Positions 45,883 to 54,188 of a stretch of 64,000 nucleotides of DNA are shown in pieces. The stretch spans positions 224,906 to 288,905 of the forward strand of contig NZ_CP036528.1 of the NCBI RefSeq assembly GCF_004331915.1. Direction: 5' to 3'. The notes beneath the pieces are model-generated. The model searched no databases. It was not told where the DNA came from and saw nothing but the letters and a program-made list of their open reading frames with translations. Source of the stretch: Ureibacillus thermophilus. GTDB lineage: Bacteria; Bacillota; Bacilli; Bacillales_A; Planococcaceae. Positions within the stretch are counted from its first letter, which is position 1. Each line of letters starts with the position of its first letter. A program made the translations under genes and the position numbers.

Positions 45883-46422
45883 TTACTGGAAAATATCATT
45901 AATTTTAAAGAAATAATATTGAATATTCGGCGTATATGCATAGGAATCCGAATAGTCATAATGGCGATTGGCGCTTGGTCCGGTATGGGCGTGGACGTAA
46001 GGGACTCCGTCATATACGCTTGTGACAATTACGCTATGGTCGATCACCCCATCTCCTTGGAAATCGTAAAAAATAACATCTCCCGGCTCCAATTCTGAAG
46101 GAGAATAAACCCGCTTTGCCGTAAGCCCTGATTTAGCGCTTTCCAAATACCATCTCAAACTATGGGCAACCGCCCAACTATAGCTCCATGTCTCCCTGGG
46201 ATAATAAAAATCTTTTGCCCCAGCTTTCCAGCCATCTGTAATCCACCAGCCTTGGCTTCGATTTGGATAGCCTGATATCGGCGCTCCCCCTGCCCGTAAA
46301 GCCTGGGAAACGAAATTAGTACAATCTACTGTAAACACCGGATAATTCGGATTAAAGGAATTCCACCAAGTCTTCGCATATTGGACTACAGCTTCCCGAT
46401 CATAATGAATCGCTATTGCCAT
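45883..46422 (-). CDS. Amidase_6-type putative cell-wall amidase domain protein without signal peptide
   Basis: 179-aa protein covering one amidase_6 (papain-like, NlpC/CHAP-related) domain. The probable catalytic Cys is in FTVDCTNFVSQALRAGG and the His in DHSVIVTSVYDGVPYVHAHTG; YPNRSQGWWITDGWK is also typical. Such domains usually carry an export signal or a spore association; none is seen here. The ATG sits only 1 nt after GGGAGG, which is abnormally close, and an in-frame TAA lies a few codons upstream, so no longer form is available. A spore or forespore role is possible but unproven. Confidence 0.8.
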   Translation of the reverse strand: MAIAIHYDREAVVQYAKTWWNSFNPNYPVFTVDCTNFVSQALRAGGAPISGYPNRSQGWWITDGWKAGAKDFYYPRETWSYSWAVAHSLRWYLESAKSGLTAKRVYSPSELEPGDVIFYDFQGDGVIDHSVIVTSVYDGVPYVHAHTGPSANRHYDYSDSYAYTPNIQYYFFKINDIFQ

Positions 46423-46597
46423 TCCTCCCTTTTCATCATCTTATGAAAGATTTGCAGAAAATTTGAACTTTCGATTGATTGTGTGTTCCTTTTCAGAAAA
46501 AATTGTAATATTCTGATACAATAGTAGCTACCAGTATATTCATAAACGCCATGATCTATTAAAATGAAATTATCGAAAAATTGAGAGGAAGTTGACA

Positions 46598-47626
46598 TTG
46601 GTGCAGCATGCTGAAAGAGAAATTTATGAATGGACTCCTTTGTGCGATAAAAAGGGGAATCTAAATCCTGCTGCGATTGGATATGCCAGAAAGCCGATTA
46701 TCGATTGCAATTTGTCCGGCCATTTTATGAGAAAAAAGAAATGGAATTATTGGTGCTGCTACGGTGAAGATATTTTATTTTCCGTTACAATTTGTCATTT
46801 GGATTACGCTGTTACTTGCTTTGTCTACTTTTTAGAGTATGAAACCCAACGTTTTTTCGAAAAAACCGTAACCATTCCTTTAGGCGTTGTTAAAAAAATC
46901 AAAATGCCAACCCGTGTACTCGAACCTGTTCGTTTTACAAGCAATGAAATCAATGTCAATATCTCCCACCTGCAAAACCAAACATTGATGGTCGTCAGCT
47001 GCGATAATTTTGACAATGAACCTCTGAACGTCAATTTAAAAATTATACATCCTGCAGACGATGAATCGTTAAATGTGGTAGTGCCTTGGAACCGGCAGAC
47101 TTTCCAATTCACTGCAAAGCATCATATTTTACCAACAAAAGGTTTTGTAAAACTGGGGAATAAACGCTACGAATTTCAAGAGGAAGAGTGTTTTAGCGTG
47201 CTGGACTTTGGACGCGGGGTATGGCCAAGGGAAGTCGTTTGGAATTGGGCCAATGCTTCCCAACGGATTCGCAACCATCGTGTAGGATTAAATTTCGGGG
47301 GAAAATGGACAGATGGCACTGGAATGACAGAGAATGCCGTTTTCATTGATGGAAAAATGACCAAAATTCATGAAGATGTTATTTTTGAATATGACCGTTC
47401 CAATTTCAAAAAACCATGGTACGTAACAACCAAATTTTCCGACACCGTTATGCTAACCTTCCACCCGTTTTTCGAAAGGGTGGCCAAAACAGATTTAAAA
47501 CTCGTGCAATCTGAAGTGCATCAGCTTGTAGGCTATTATAGCGGCAAAGTTAAATTGGAAGATGGCAGCGTCCTTGAAATTCAGCAAATGCTGGGCTGCA
47601 TTGAAGAACATGTAGCGAAATGGTGA
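46598..47626 (+). CDS. DUF2804-family protein
   Basis: About 342-aa protein of the DUF2804 family. N-terminal ETPLCDKKGNLNPAAIGYARKP-like segment (residues ~10-30), a central beta-rich region and ASQRIRNHRVGLNFGGKWTD are family features. It has no signal peptide or membrane helix. Function is unknown; the fold is thought to resemble lipocalin-like sheets, but I cannot verify that. In-frame TTG 46592, TTG 46598 and GTG 46601 are all possible starts; AGAGG spacing favours 46598. Confidence 0.82.
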   Translation: MVQHAEREIYEWTPLCDKKGNLNPAAIGYARKPIIDCNLSGHFMRKKKWNYWCCYGEDILFSVTICHLDYAVTCFVYFLEYETQRFFEKTVTIPLGVVKKIKMPTRVLEPVRFTSNEINVNISHLQNQTLMVVSCDNFDNEPLNVNLKIIHPADDESLNVVVPWNRQTFQFTAKHHILPTKGFVKLGNKRYEFQEEECFSVLDFGRGVWPREVVWNWANASQRIRNHRVGLNFGGKWTDGTGMTENAVFIDGKMTKIHEDVIFEYDRSNFKKPWYVTTKFSDTVMLTFHPFFERVAKTDLKLVQSEVHQLVGYYSGKVKLEDGSVLEIQQMLGCIEEHVAKW

Positions 47627-47639
47627 AAAACATTTTAAT

Positions 47640-47675
47640 GCGAATTTAGAAAGCAATCCGTTTTCTAATTCGCTT
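47640..47675 (+). terminator. Terminator of the DUF2804 gene
   Basis: GCGAATTTAGAAA and TTTTCTAATTCGC arms followed by TTTTTTT. Confidence 0.88.
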
Positions 47676-47690
47676 TTTTTCTTATAGGAA

Positions 47691-47868
47691 GGGGCTGTCC
47701 AGAAAGTCGAACACTTTCTGAACAGCCTTACTTCTTATAGGAATATTCTCTTAAAAACTTTCCCTGCGGTGGTCACAAAACGCGCCTCCTCGTCGCAATT
47801 TATCTGCGGCAAAACTCTAGCGACAGCCGCAAAGAAGGCGTCTTGAAATGACTTTTCAGACGCCCCCT
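47691..47868 (+). repeat. ~180-bp two-hairpin repeat, copy C
   Basis: Forward copy, almost identical to copy B (38911-39090). The first hairpin is GGCTGTCCAGAAAGT with its complement, the last GGCGTCTTG...CAGACGCCCCC with a slightly damaged stem (GAAGGCG). It follows the DUF2804 terminator, in the same orientation as that gene. Confidence 0.9.
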
Positions 47869-47900
47869 TTGAATCTGATCAAAGAGGATTGCATTCTATT

Positions 47901-48626
47901 TCAATTAGACAGCTTTAACATCTCATTCATTTCTTCCGGACAATCGGTGATAATTCCTTCAACGCCTAAATGACGCAATATGTCCACTTGCTCTTTATTA
48001 TTGATAGTATAGACACGCACAGGAATGCCCGCTTTGATTGCTTCAAGCACCGGGCGACGAGCCACTGCCCGATAGGCCACATGAAAAGCTTTTGCAGGAA
48101 CTAAAGTGCGGTACCCTTTCATATTTAAAATACTATAGGAAAATAATGGAGCACTTTCGATGTCCGGAGCCAACTCAACCATCCGCTTCACCGCTTCATG
48201 GTCAAAAGATGATATAATTACCCGATCCTTTAAGCGGAAATTTTCCGCTTCTCTCAGCACCAATTCCTCAAGCCCCGGATAAATGATTTTATCTGACTTT
48301 AATTCAATATTAATTTTGTGGCTGGTATTTTTTAAAAGGTCCAGCACCTCCGCCAAAGTCGGAATTTTTTCGCCGCGGAATTTCTTGTTAAACCAAGAAC
48401 CAAAATCGAATTGGCGCAATTCTTTCAGCGTCATATCTTTCACGAAGCCTTTTCCATTGGACGTGCGGTTGATTTTTTCATCATGAATGACTACCACTTG
48501 CCGGTCTTTCGTTAAATGCACATCTAATTCTACTCCTGTTATGTCCAACTTTGCTGCCGCTTCAAAGGCCGCGAGTGTATTTTCCGGATACTTTGATGAA
48601 TAACCTCGATGGGCAAAAATTTGCAT
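47901..48626 (-). CDS. Glycerophosphodiester phosphodiesterase
   Basis: 241-aa TIM-barrel enzyme releasing glycerol 3-phosphate from deacylated phospholipids. FAHRGYSSKYPENTLAAF (catalytic His and Arg/Glu), GVELDVHLTKD (metal Glu/Asp) and VVIHDEKINRTSNGKG (second catalytic His) are intact. There is no signal peptide, so it is a cytoplasmic UgpQ-type member. It is transcribed after the TetR regulator gene in the same orientation with a 35-bp gap; GGAGGG precedes the ATG. Confidence 0.93.
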   Translation of the reverse strand: MQIFAHRGYSSKYPENTLAAFEAAAKLDITGVELDVHLTKDRQVVVIHDEKINRTSNGKGFVKDMTLKELRQFDFGSWFNKKFRGEKIPTLAEVLDLLKNTSHKINIELKSDKIIYPGLEELVLREAENFRLKDRVIISSFDHEAVKRMVELAPDIESAPLFSYSILNMKGYRTLVPAKAFHVAYRAVARRPVLEAIKAGIPVRVYTINNKEQVDILRHLGVEGIITDCPEEMNEMLKLSN

Positions 48627-48661
48627 GGTCCAATTCCCTCCAATTCGCGTAGGAAATTTCC

Positions 48662-49237
48662 CTACTCCACAAAGATGCGGTCCAATTCCTTTTTCAATAA
48701 ATAACGTATGCGTTCCCTTTCAATTGGGACCAATCCCATTAAAATATGTAGGGCAAGTCCATCGATCAATGCATGCAAAAACACAATCTCTTCTTCTAAA
48801 ACAATTTCTTCCTTTAACAGCCCTGCTTTTTTTAAACGATGCAAAATTTCCGAAATGGTTTCATGAACCGATTCTTTTTGCAATTCTTTTTTGCGGATTT
48901 TATATGAAACATATTCCAGCCATACTTGCATTTCCACTTTCTTTTCTTCCGGTGTAATCAACTCCATCAATATATTAAGCACTTGCTCTTTTGGCGGAAG
49001 AGAGCTTTGGAGATGCTTCAGTATCCGTTCCGTTACTTGTTCTTCAACGAGCTGCATTGCAAATTCCAATAGTTCTTCCTGCGTCTGAAAATAATGACGT
49101 ACAGCTCCCAGTGAAAGATTCGCCTCCTTTGCAATGGAACGAACAGAAGCGCCGCCAAGCCCCTCCCTTGCAATAACATTCCACGTTGCTTTTGCGATGA
49201 TTTTTCTTCTCTCTTCATGGTCAACTAGTTTTGGCAT
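48662..49237 (-). CDS. TetR/AcrR-family transcriptional regulator
   Basis: 191-aa one-component repressor. The N-terminal helix-turn-helix spans residues ~8-55 (ASVRSIAKEANLSLGAVRHYF, split here by position) and a BetI-like all-helical ligand domain follows. It is divergent from a 178-aa membrane protein gene; three palindromes in the 100-bp gap are likely its operators. The downstream glycerophosphodiesterase may share the transcript. The inducer is unknown. Confidence 0.9.
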   Translation of the reverse strand: MPKLVDHEERRKIIAKATWNVIAREGLGGASVRSIAKEANLSLGAVRHYFQTQEELLEFAMQLVEEQVTERILKHLQSSLPPKEQVLNILMELITPEEKKVEMQVWLEYVSYKIRKKELQKESVHETISEILHRLKKAGLLKEEIVLEEEIVFLHALIDGLALHILMGLVPIERERIRYLLKKELDRIFVE

Positions 49238-49258
49238 ATTTTTATTATAGCATTATTT

Positions 49259-49311
49259 AATACACTTGTATTATTTAAAAATACGCTGTATTATTTTAAT
49301 GCAACTGTATT
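49259..49311. promoter_or_regulatory. Three tandem TetR-type operators
   Basis: AATACACTTGTATT (49259-49272), AATACGCTGTATT (49280-49292) and AATGCAACTGTATT (49298-49311) share the pattern AATRC-n3/4-GTATT and are spaced 18-21 bp apart. They lie between divergent start codons and would block both promoters. Confidence 0.6.
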
Positions 49312-49340
49312 AAATAAATTTTCATGGGGGTATGGATTGA

Positions 49341-49877
49341 ATGCTTTTTTGGATTATCACTGCTGAAATCGCCTTCTGGATTGTCATTTTTTCAGGGCTT
49401 TACACTAGATATATATTGAAACGGGATAAGCTGAGCATCTTCCTGCTCTTGCTCACCCCGTTGATTGATTTTGCTTTGCTTGTACTCACGGCCATCGATT
49501 TGAAAAATGGAGCAACGGCCACTTTTGCCCATGGTCTGGCCGCCATCTATATCGGGGTTTCCATCGCCTTCGGAAAATCCATGATTGCTTGGGCAGACGG
49601 CAAATTCCAAACTTGGGTATTAAATAACCCTTTGCGGAAAAAAGTTTTGTATGGCAAAGAGAAAGCCGTTTATGAGATGAAAATGTGGGGACGCCATCTG
49701 ATCGCTTATATCATCGGGGGAATCCTGCTTGGCCTCATGATTCTGTATATCGGCACCGGTGAAGGAACACGTCCGCTGCAACGCGTTATAAGCGGATGGA
49801 CCGTTGTATTGCTGATCGACTTTCTCATCAGCTTTTCATACGTTGTGTTTCCAAAAAGAGAAAGAGAAAGTTTATAA
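49341..49877 (+). CDS. Hypothetical membrane protein controlled by divergent TetR regulator
   Basis: 178-aa integral membrane protein with about five hydrophobic segments (near residues 3-25, 32-52, 65-80, 118-140, 148-168) and a basic loop between segments 3 and 4 containing KKVLYGKEKAVYEMKMWGRH. I do not recognise the family with certainty. A GGGGG site precedes the ATG. The divergent TetR gene and shared operators suggest induction by a small molecule, possibly stress to the membrane, but that is inference. Confidence 0.8.
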   Translation: MLFWIITAEIAFWIVIFSGLYTRYILKRDKLSIFLLLLTPLIDFALLVLTAIDLKNGATATFAHGLAAIYIGVSIAFGKSMIAWADGKFQTWVLNNPLRKKVLYGKEKAVYEMKMWGRHLIAYIIGGILLGLMILYIGTGEGTRPLQRVISGWTVVLLIDFLISFSYVVFPKRERESL

Positions 49878-49966
49878 TTTTTTGCACTTTCAATGAACAA
49901 AGGCGCTTTTTTCATTCGTTTATGGAATGAAATACTATCAACCTTCAAAATGTAATTCTACAAGAA

Positions 49967-49999
49967 AAACCATCAGCAAGAATCCCCTGCTGATGGTTT
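49967..49999 (-). terminator. Terminator of cadA
   Basis: AAACCATCAGCA and TGCTGATGGTTT form a 12-bp perfect stem followed by TTCTTG on the reverse strand. Confidence 0.85.
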
Positions 50000-50003
50000 C
50001 AAG

Positions 50004-52127
50004 TCATTCTTTTACTCTCAATAATCTCATACTATTCAAGGATACTAAAAGCGTTGCGCCCATATCCGAAAAAATCGCAATCCATAAAGTCAGCCAGCCA
50101 GGCACCACCAGCAGCAAAGCGAGAAGCTTCACGCCCAATGCAAATGCAATATTTGCCTTGATTACGGCCAATGTTTTCCGGCTAAGCTTGATGGCAAAAG
50201 GAAGTTTCCCCAAATCATCGGCCATCAGCGCCACATCGGCCGTTTCCAAAGCTGTATCCGAACCTGCGCTGCCCATGGCGATTCCCACTGTGGATGCTGC
50301 CAAAGCAGGGGCATCATTGACCCCGTCTCCAACCATCGCCACCTTGCCGTATGCTTTGCCCAATCCTTTTACATGCTCCAATTTCTCCTCTGGCAACAAT
50401 TCCGCCTTCACTTCTGAAATGCCGACCGCCCTTCCGATGGCTGCGGCTGTCTTTGCATTGTCTCCCGTGAGCATCAGCGTCTTTTGGATACCCATTTCAT
50501 GGAGCTTACGAACAACTTCTTTGCTGGAATGGCGCACTTCATCAAGAGCGGCAAAAATTGCATAAATCTCCTTTTCCGTGCCGAATAATATTACCGTTTT
50601 CCCATCGTTTTGAAGGGATGCCACTTTCTTTTCAATCTCTTCCGTCACCCGGCCGGCAAACCAAACAGGGCTGCCGATGGAATACGTTGTTCCGGCTATC
50701 GTCCCTTGAACACCTTTTCCGGTGATGGCCTTGAAATTCTCTATATCATGATTAAGAGGTTCCACTCCAAGCTCTTCCGCTTTCTTGACGAACGCACGGG
50801 CAATCGGATGATTCGAACGTTCTTCCAAAGCGCAGGCAATCGACAGCGCTTCTTTCTCATGGATTTTATCACTCAACATGATAAAATCCGTGACCACAGG
50901 CGCCCCCTTTGTCAACGTCCCTGTTTTATCAAAGGCGATTGCTTTCAAGGACCCCAATTCTTCCAAATAAATGCCGCCCTTAATCAGCACTCCTTTTTTC
51001 GCTGCGGAGCCAATGGCCGAAACAATGGAAATCGGTGTTGAAATAACAAGGGCACACGGGCATCCGACAACCAATACGGACAATCCTTGATATACCCAAT
51101 CCATCCAATCGCCACCCCAAAGTAACGGCGGCACAATCGCAACAAGAAATGCAACAGCCATAATCGCCGGTGTGTAATATTTGGCAAATTGATCGACAAA
51201 CGTTTGTGCAGGGGCCCGTTCCGCCTGGGCTTCTTCTACGAGTTCAATAATTTTGGAAATCGTCGTATCTTCCACATATTTTGTCACTTTGACTTCCAAA
51301 TGTCCTTCTTCATTCAACGTTCCCGCAAACACTTCATCTCCTGGCTGTTTTGCCGCCGGAATCGATTCTCCGGTGATGGCGGCTTCGTTGACGGAAGAAG
51401 ACCCCTTTATGACAATGCCATCCATTGCCACTTTCTGCCCGGGCTTTACAATCATGATGTCGCCAATCACCACTTCTTCAACGGGAACAACCGTCTCTTT
51501 CCCATTTCGATAAACAGTCGCTTCATTCGGTGCAATTTCCATTAATGATTTAATTGATTTTCTCGCTTTGTCCATCGAATGGCGCTCAAGGGCTTCGCTG
51601 ATGGCAAATAAAACGACCACCACCGCCGCTTCCGCCCATTCCCCGATGATCGTTGCGCCGAAGATGGCAATCGTCATCAGTGTCCGCATATCGAAATCGA
51701 GACGGAATAAATTATTGAGCCCGGTCTTCAACAATGAAAAACCGCCTATGAGGACGGAAGAAATAAATAATAATGCGGTGATTAGATTCTCTTCCCCATT
51801 GATGAATATGGAAATTGCTCCTAGCGCGATCAACAGGCCGGAGTATAATAACGGATGATGTTTTTCAAAAAAAGATACTTGTTTTTCACGCCCCGTTTCC
51901 GGATGCTTTTCCGCCCGTTTTTCCGGATAGACTTTTAAGTTTTCAAAAGCACCCGCTTTTTCCAGTTCTTCCACTGTCGCATGCCCAACAACGGTAATTT
52001 TCGATGCGCCAAAATTCACTTTCGCATCCTGCACACCCGGCAATGTCTTCACGTTCTGCTCGAATTTCCCTGCGCAATTCGCACATGTAAAACCCTCTAC
52101 ACGATAAATCTGTTTCATTTCACTCAT
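50004..52127 (-). CDS. cadA: Zn/Cd/Pb-translocating P1B-type ATPase
   Basis: 707-aa heavy-metal efflux ATPase. An N-terminal metal-binding domain carries [11 protein letters not shown] (CxxC). The membrane CPC motif is in [15 protein letters not shown], phosphorylation is at DKTGTLTKG, the HP motif is SNHPIARAF and the hinge is [12 protein letters not shown]. The CPC context followed by [16 protein letters not shown] is that of the Zn/Cd/Pb class, not the Cu class. It overlaps cadC by 8 bp, forming the classic cadCA operon. Confidence 0.93.
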   Translation of the reverse strand: MSEMKQIYRVEGFTCANCAGKFEQNVKTLPGVQDAKVNFGASKITVVGHATVEELEKAGAFENLKVYPEKRAEKHPETGREKQVSFFEKHHPLLYSGLLIALGAISIFINGEENLITALLFISSVLIGGFSLLKTGLNNLFRLDFDMRTLMTIAIFGATIIGEWAEAAVVVVLFAISEALERHSMDKARKSIKSLMEIAPNEATVYRNGKETVVPVEEVVIGDIMIVKPGQKVAMDGIVIKGSSSVNEAAITGESIPAAKQPGDEVFAGTLNEEGHLEVKVTKYVEDTTISKIIELVEEAQAERAPAQTFVDQFAKYYTPAIMAVAFLVAIVPPLLWGGDWMDWVYQGLSVLVVGCPCALVISTPISIVSAIGSAAKKGVLIKGGIYLEELGSLKAIAFDKTGTLTKGAPVVTDFIMLSDKIHEKEALSIACALEERSNHPIARAFVKKAEELGVEPLNHDIENFKAITGKGVQGTIAGTTYSIGSPVWFAGRVTEEIEKKVASLQNDGKTVILFGTEKEIYAIFAALDEVRHSSKEVVRKLHEMGIQKTLMLTGDNAKTAAAIGRAVGISEVKAELLPEEKLEHVKGLGKAYGKVAMVGDGVNDAPALAASTVGIAMGSAGSDTALETADVALMADDLGKLPFAIKLSRKTLAVIKANIAFALGVKLLALLLVVPGWLTLWIAIFSDMGATLLVSLNSMRLLRVKE

Positions 52128-52491
52128 CTATTGCCACCTCTTGTTGATGATGGAAGGCGATTTCAATCAATCGCTTCACACATTCATCCGTCAAGGAATA
52201 ATAAACAAATTTCCCTTCTTTCCTCATCTTTGCAAGCCCCAAATTTTTTAATAATCTCAAATGGTGGGACGCGGTTGCAGTGGATGCGTTAATAACATTG
52301 GCAACGTCGCAAACGCACAGCTCATCTTCCAATGCCAAGGCATAAGCGATTTTGATTCGTGTTTCATCCGCCAATGCTTTAAAAAGTTTCGCCACTTCCA
52401 GAGGGTTTTGATGGGCTAATTGATTTTGAATTCTCGCCACTTTTTCTTCATCGACATACATCACTTCACAAATGCTGATTTCTTCCGGCAA
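52120..52491 (-). CDS. cadC: ArsR/SmtB-family metal-responsive repressor
   Basis: About 123-aa winged-helix repressor. The N-terminal metal Cys is in [17 protein letters not shown], and the alpha-3 pair is in [11 protein letters not shown], together the CadC metal site. The recognition helix is [18 protein letters not shown] at 52515 lies inside the operator; GGAGG stands 10 nt before TTG 52491, which gives the normal CadC length. Two perfect operators lie directly upstream. It should release DNA on Cd, Pb or Zn binding. Confidence 0.92.
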   Translation of the reverse strand: MPEEISICEVMYVDEEKVARIQNQLAHQNPLEVAKLFKALADETRIKIAYALALEDELCVCDVANVINASTATASHHLRLLKNLGLAKMRKEGKFVYYSLTDECVKRLIEIAFHHQQEVAIDE

Positions 52492-52509
52492 CGGCTTCAC
52501 CCCTCCAAC

Positions 52510-52575
52510 ATTCAAATATATGTTTGAATATTAGTTTAAGATATTCTTGCGTTATATTCAAATGAATGTTTGAAT
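52510..52575 (-). promoter_or_regulatory. cad promoter with two CadC operators
   Basis: ATTCAAATATATGTTTGAAT (52510-52529) and ATTCAAATGAATGTTTGAAT (52556-52575) are inverted repeats with perfect 7-bp arms. On the reverse strand TTGAAT inside the upstream operator and TAAACT are spaced 17 bp, so the operators bracket the promoter. Confidence 0.85.
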
Positions 52576-52604
52576 GTTTTGCAAGTTGGATTGAATAAAA
52601 AAAA

Positions 52605-52630
52605 CCGTACATCCCATACATGATGCACGG
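52605..52630 (-). terminator. Terminator of the 65-aa membrane protein gene
   Basis: On the reverse strand CCGTGCATC and GATGTACGG pair with one mismatch, then a T8 run. Confidence 0.8.
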
Positions 52631-52650
52631 ATTTTGCCTATCTGCCCCCA

Positions 52651-52848
52651 TCAATCAGTAAATGCTATCAAAGGCGATAACAACATCAATAAAGAGAAAC
52701 CTGCTATGAACACCGGTATTGCGGAAGCCCGTTCATCCTTCACAAAACTGGCAATGGAATAAACGAGGGAAAACACAAAAACAAAGGGCCATGCAAACCA
52801 GGTCCAATAAAAGAATATGGCCAAACCATCCAATAAATTGATCAACAT
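52651..52848 (-). CDS. Small membrane protein, 65 aa
   Basis: Two hydrophobic segments (about residues 5-33 and 44-62) separated by a charged loop SFVKDERASA. A GGGGATGG ribosome site precedes the ATG and a terminator follows, which supports a real gene. It lies upstream of cadC in the same orientation but is terminated separately. Family not recognised. Confidence 0.6.
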   Translation of the reverse strand: MLINLLDGLAIFFYWTWFAWPFVFVFSLVYSIASFVKDERASAIPVFIAGFSLLMLLSPLIAFTD

Positions 52849-52925
52849 TCTTCCATCCCCTTTGAATCACTTCTTCTACAATATGGAGCTTTCCCATAGC
52901 GTTATATGTAAAATTTTACAATAAA

Positions 52926-52953
52926 AAAAGCTGTTCTAAAATGATAGAACAGC
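52926..52953 (-). terminator. Terminator after the rhodanese genes
   Basis: GCTGTTCTA and TAGAACAGC arms on the reverse strand, followed by TTTTTTTATT. Confidence 0.88.
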
Positions 52954-52987
52954 CCTATTTCTTCAAAGTCCCGCTGACTCCTTAATC

Positions 52988-53284
52988 CTATTCCACTTCC
53001 CCTTCCCAGGCGCTCATGCCGCCCAACATATTGGTAGCATCAAATCCATTTCGATCCAACAGCTCTGTCGCTTGGGCGCTGCGGCCGCCTGCCAAACACA
53101 CCACAATATAAGGTTTGTCTTTGGAAAGTTCATTCATTCTTATCGGAAGCAATCCTAATGGAATATTGACGGCTCCCGGAATATGCCCTCCTTGATATTC
53201 ATGCACTTCACGGACATCGATAATATTCAATGCCTCTCCCGCTTCCAAACGTTGCTGAACTTCTTTCGTTGTAATTTCTTTCAT
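52988..53284 (-). CDS. Single-domain rhodanese (sulfurtransferase)
   Basis: 98-aa cytoplasmic rhodanese domain. The N-terminal IIDVREVHEYQGGHIPGAVNIPLG is the CH2A-type region and the active-site Cys is in VVCLAGGRSAQA (residue ~63). The loop CLAGGRS is of a form used for persulfide transfer. It lies 21 bp downstream of a second rhodanese gene and shares a terminator, downstream of a CstR-like repressor. Probable role is sulfane sulfur handling. Confidence 0.92.
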   Translation of the reverse strand: MKEITTKEVQQRLEAGEALNIIDVREVHEYQGGHIPGAVNIPLGLLPIRMNELSKDKPYIVVCLAGGRSAQATELLDRNGFDATNMLGGMSAWEGEVE

Positions 53285-53305
53285 TTAAAATTCCTCCTCC
53301 ATCAT

Positions 53306-53644
53306 TCATCTCCATGCATTCATGCCGCCACGGACATTTGTGACGCGCTCATACCCCAATTTTTTTAATTGCTTGCAGGCTTGACCGCTTCTCATGCCAC
53401 TTTGGCAAATGACAATGATTTCTTTATCTTTGGGAAGCTTTGAAAAGTCCGATCCCAAAGGCAAATTTTGAAATTGCGGAATATGTTTTGCTCTGTATTC
53501 CGCCGGTGTCCTTACATCAATAAATATTTTGTCCTTATCCTGCAGAATATTTTTCAATTCGTGTGCGGAAATGGTGTTCACATTCGCCGGCTTCAAGCGC
53601 CATATAATGAATGCGGCAACAATCGCTATGAGAATCCACTCCAT
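53306..53644 (-). CDS. Membrane-anchored rhodanese
   Basis: About 112 aa: one N-terminal membrane segment (MEWILIAIVAAFIIWRL) and a rhodanese domain with FIDVRTPAEYRAKHIP and the active-site loop VICQSGMRSGQA. ATG 53644 follows GGAGGTGA and is preferred to the upstream GTG-type start at 53662. A perfect ATACCTATATAGGTAT palindrome overlaps the leader, so the repressor encoded by the gene just upstream probably controls it. Confidence 0.92.
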   Translation of the reverse strand: MEWILIAIVAAFIIWRLKPANVNTISAHELKNILQDKDKIFIDVRTPAEYRAKHIPQFQNLPLGSDFSKLPKDKEIIVICQSGMRSGQACKQLKKLGYERVTNVRGGMNAWR

Positions 53645-53662
53645 ATTCTCACCTCCAAACAA

Positions 53663-53678
53663 ATACCTATATAGGTAT
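53663..53678 (-). promoter_or_regulatory. CstR/CsoR-type operator before the rhodanese genes
   Basis: ATACCTATATAGGTAT is a perfect 16-bp palindrome directly upstream of the membrane rhodanese ribosome site; it matches the ATACC-n6-GGTAT pattern at three other sites in the window. Confidence 0.75.
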
Positions 53679-53694
53679 ATTTCGATTTATAAAT

Positions 53695-53717
53695 AAATAG
53701 CTGCGTAAACAGCTATT
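53695..53717 (-). terminator. Possible weak terminator/attenuator after cstR-like gene
   Basis: AATAGCTG and CAGCTATT arms around TTTACG with a TTATTTA tail, between the repressor and rhodanese genes. Confidence 0.5.
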
Positions 53718-53721
53718 GGAA

Positions 53722-53979
53722 CTAACGGCTTTTGACAATTAAATTAATCGCTTCTTGCACCAATTCATCCATATCTTCCGCTTTGCTTTTATTCATGCAT
53801 TCAATCAAGTTGTTGCTCACAATCACGCCGATGGTACGGTCCACTGCGGAACGGACGGCGCTAAGCTGAGTGACGACCTCTTTACAGTCTTTCCCTTCTT
53901 CCATCATGCGCAGAATCCCGCGTATTTGTCCTTCAATACGCTTCACACGGTTTATTGTCTTCGTATCGTATTTCAATGA
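53722..53979 (-). CDS. CsoR-family repressor, probable persulfide sensor CstR
   Basis: About 85 aa, the size of CsoR/CstR. It is an all-helical DNA-binding tetramer with KTINRVKRIEGQIRGILRM and two Cys: C in EEGKDCKEVVTQL and C in NNLIECMNKS. Copper CsoR would need C-x-H-C ligands; here the position expected for the His is Asn/Leu (NNLIEC), so a thiol/persulfide sensor is the better call. A longer ATG form (54081) runs through the promoter; TTG 53979 after AGGGATG is preferred. Genes for rhodaneses follow. Confidence 0.85.
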   Translation of the reverse strand, partial: SLKYDTKTINRVKRIEGQIRGILRMMEEGKDCKEVVTQLSAVRSAVDRTIGVIVSNNLIECMNKSKAEDMDELVQEAINLIVKSR

Positions 53980-54016
53980 GGCATCCCTACTTTCTATGAC
54001 TTTGATTTCTACCAAC

Positions 54017-54045
54017 AGTTTATACCCTATTAGGTATAAAGTCAA
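54017..54045 (-). promoter_or_regulatory. cstR-like promoter with operator
   Basis: On the reverse strand TTGACT (54040-54045) and TAAACT (54017-54022) are 17 bp apart. The palindrome TATACCCTATTAGGTATA (54021-54038) fills the spacer and -10, giving direct autorepression. Confidence 0.8.
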
Positions 54046-54057
54046 CTTATAATAAAA

Positions 54058-54089
54058 ACCAAGAAAATGTTTTTTCAACATTTCTTGGT
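54058..54089 (-). terminator. Terminator of the surface lipase-like gene
   Basis: ACCAAGAAATGTT and AACATTTTCTTGGT arms on the reverse strand followed by TTTTATTAT, about 100 nt after the stop codon at 54189. Confidence 0.8.
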
Positions 54090-54188
54090 TTTGTTACGTC
54101 CTGCTATCCGCACGTCGCCTTTTATTTTATTGATACTCCCCGACTGTCCTGGCGATCATCCAGATGAAAGATTGCATCGGCAATGATT

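Noticed and set aside
46413..46598. 61-aa ORF overlapping the amidase start
   Set aside because: It overlaps the DUF2804 5' end, lacks a ribosome site and its composition looks like non-coding sequence read through a promoter region.
53722..54081. Long 119-aa form of the CsoR-family repressor
   Set aside because: The extra N-terminal codons run through the promoter and its operator palindrome; 85 aa from TTG 53979 is the family length.
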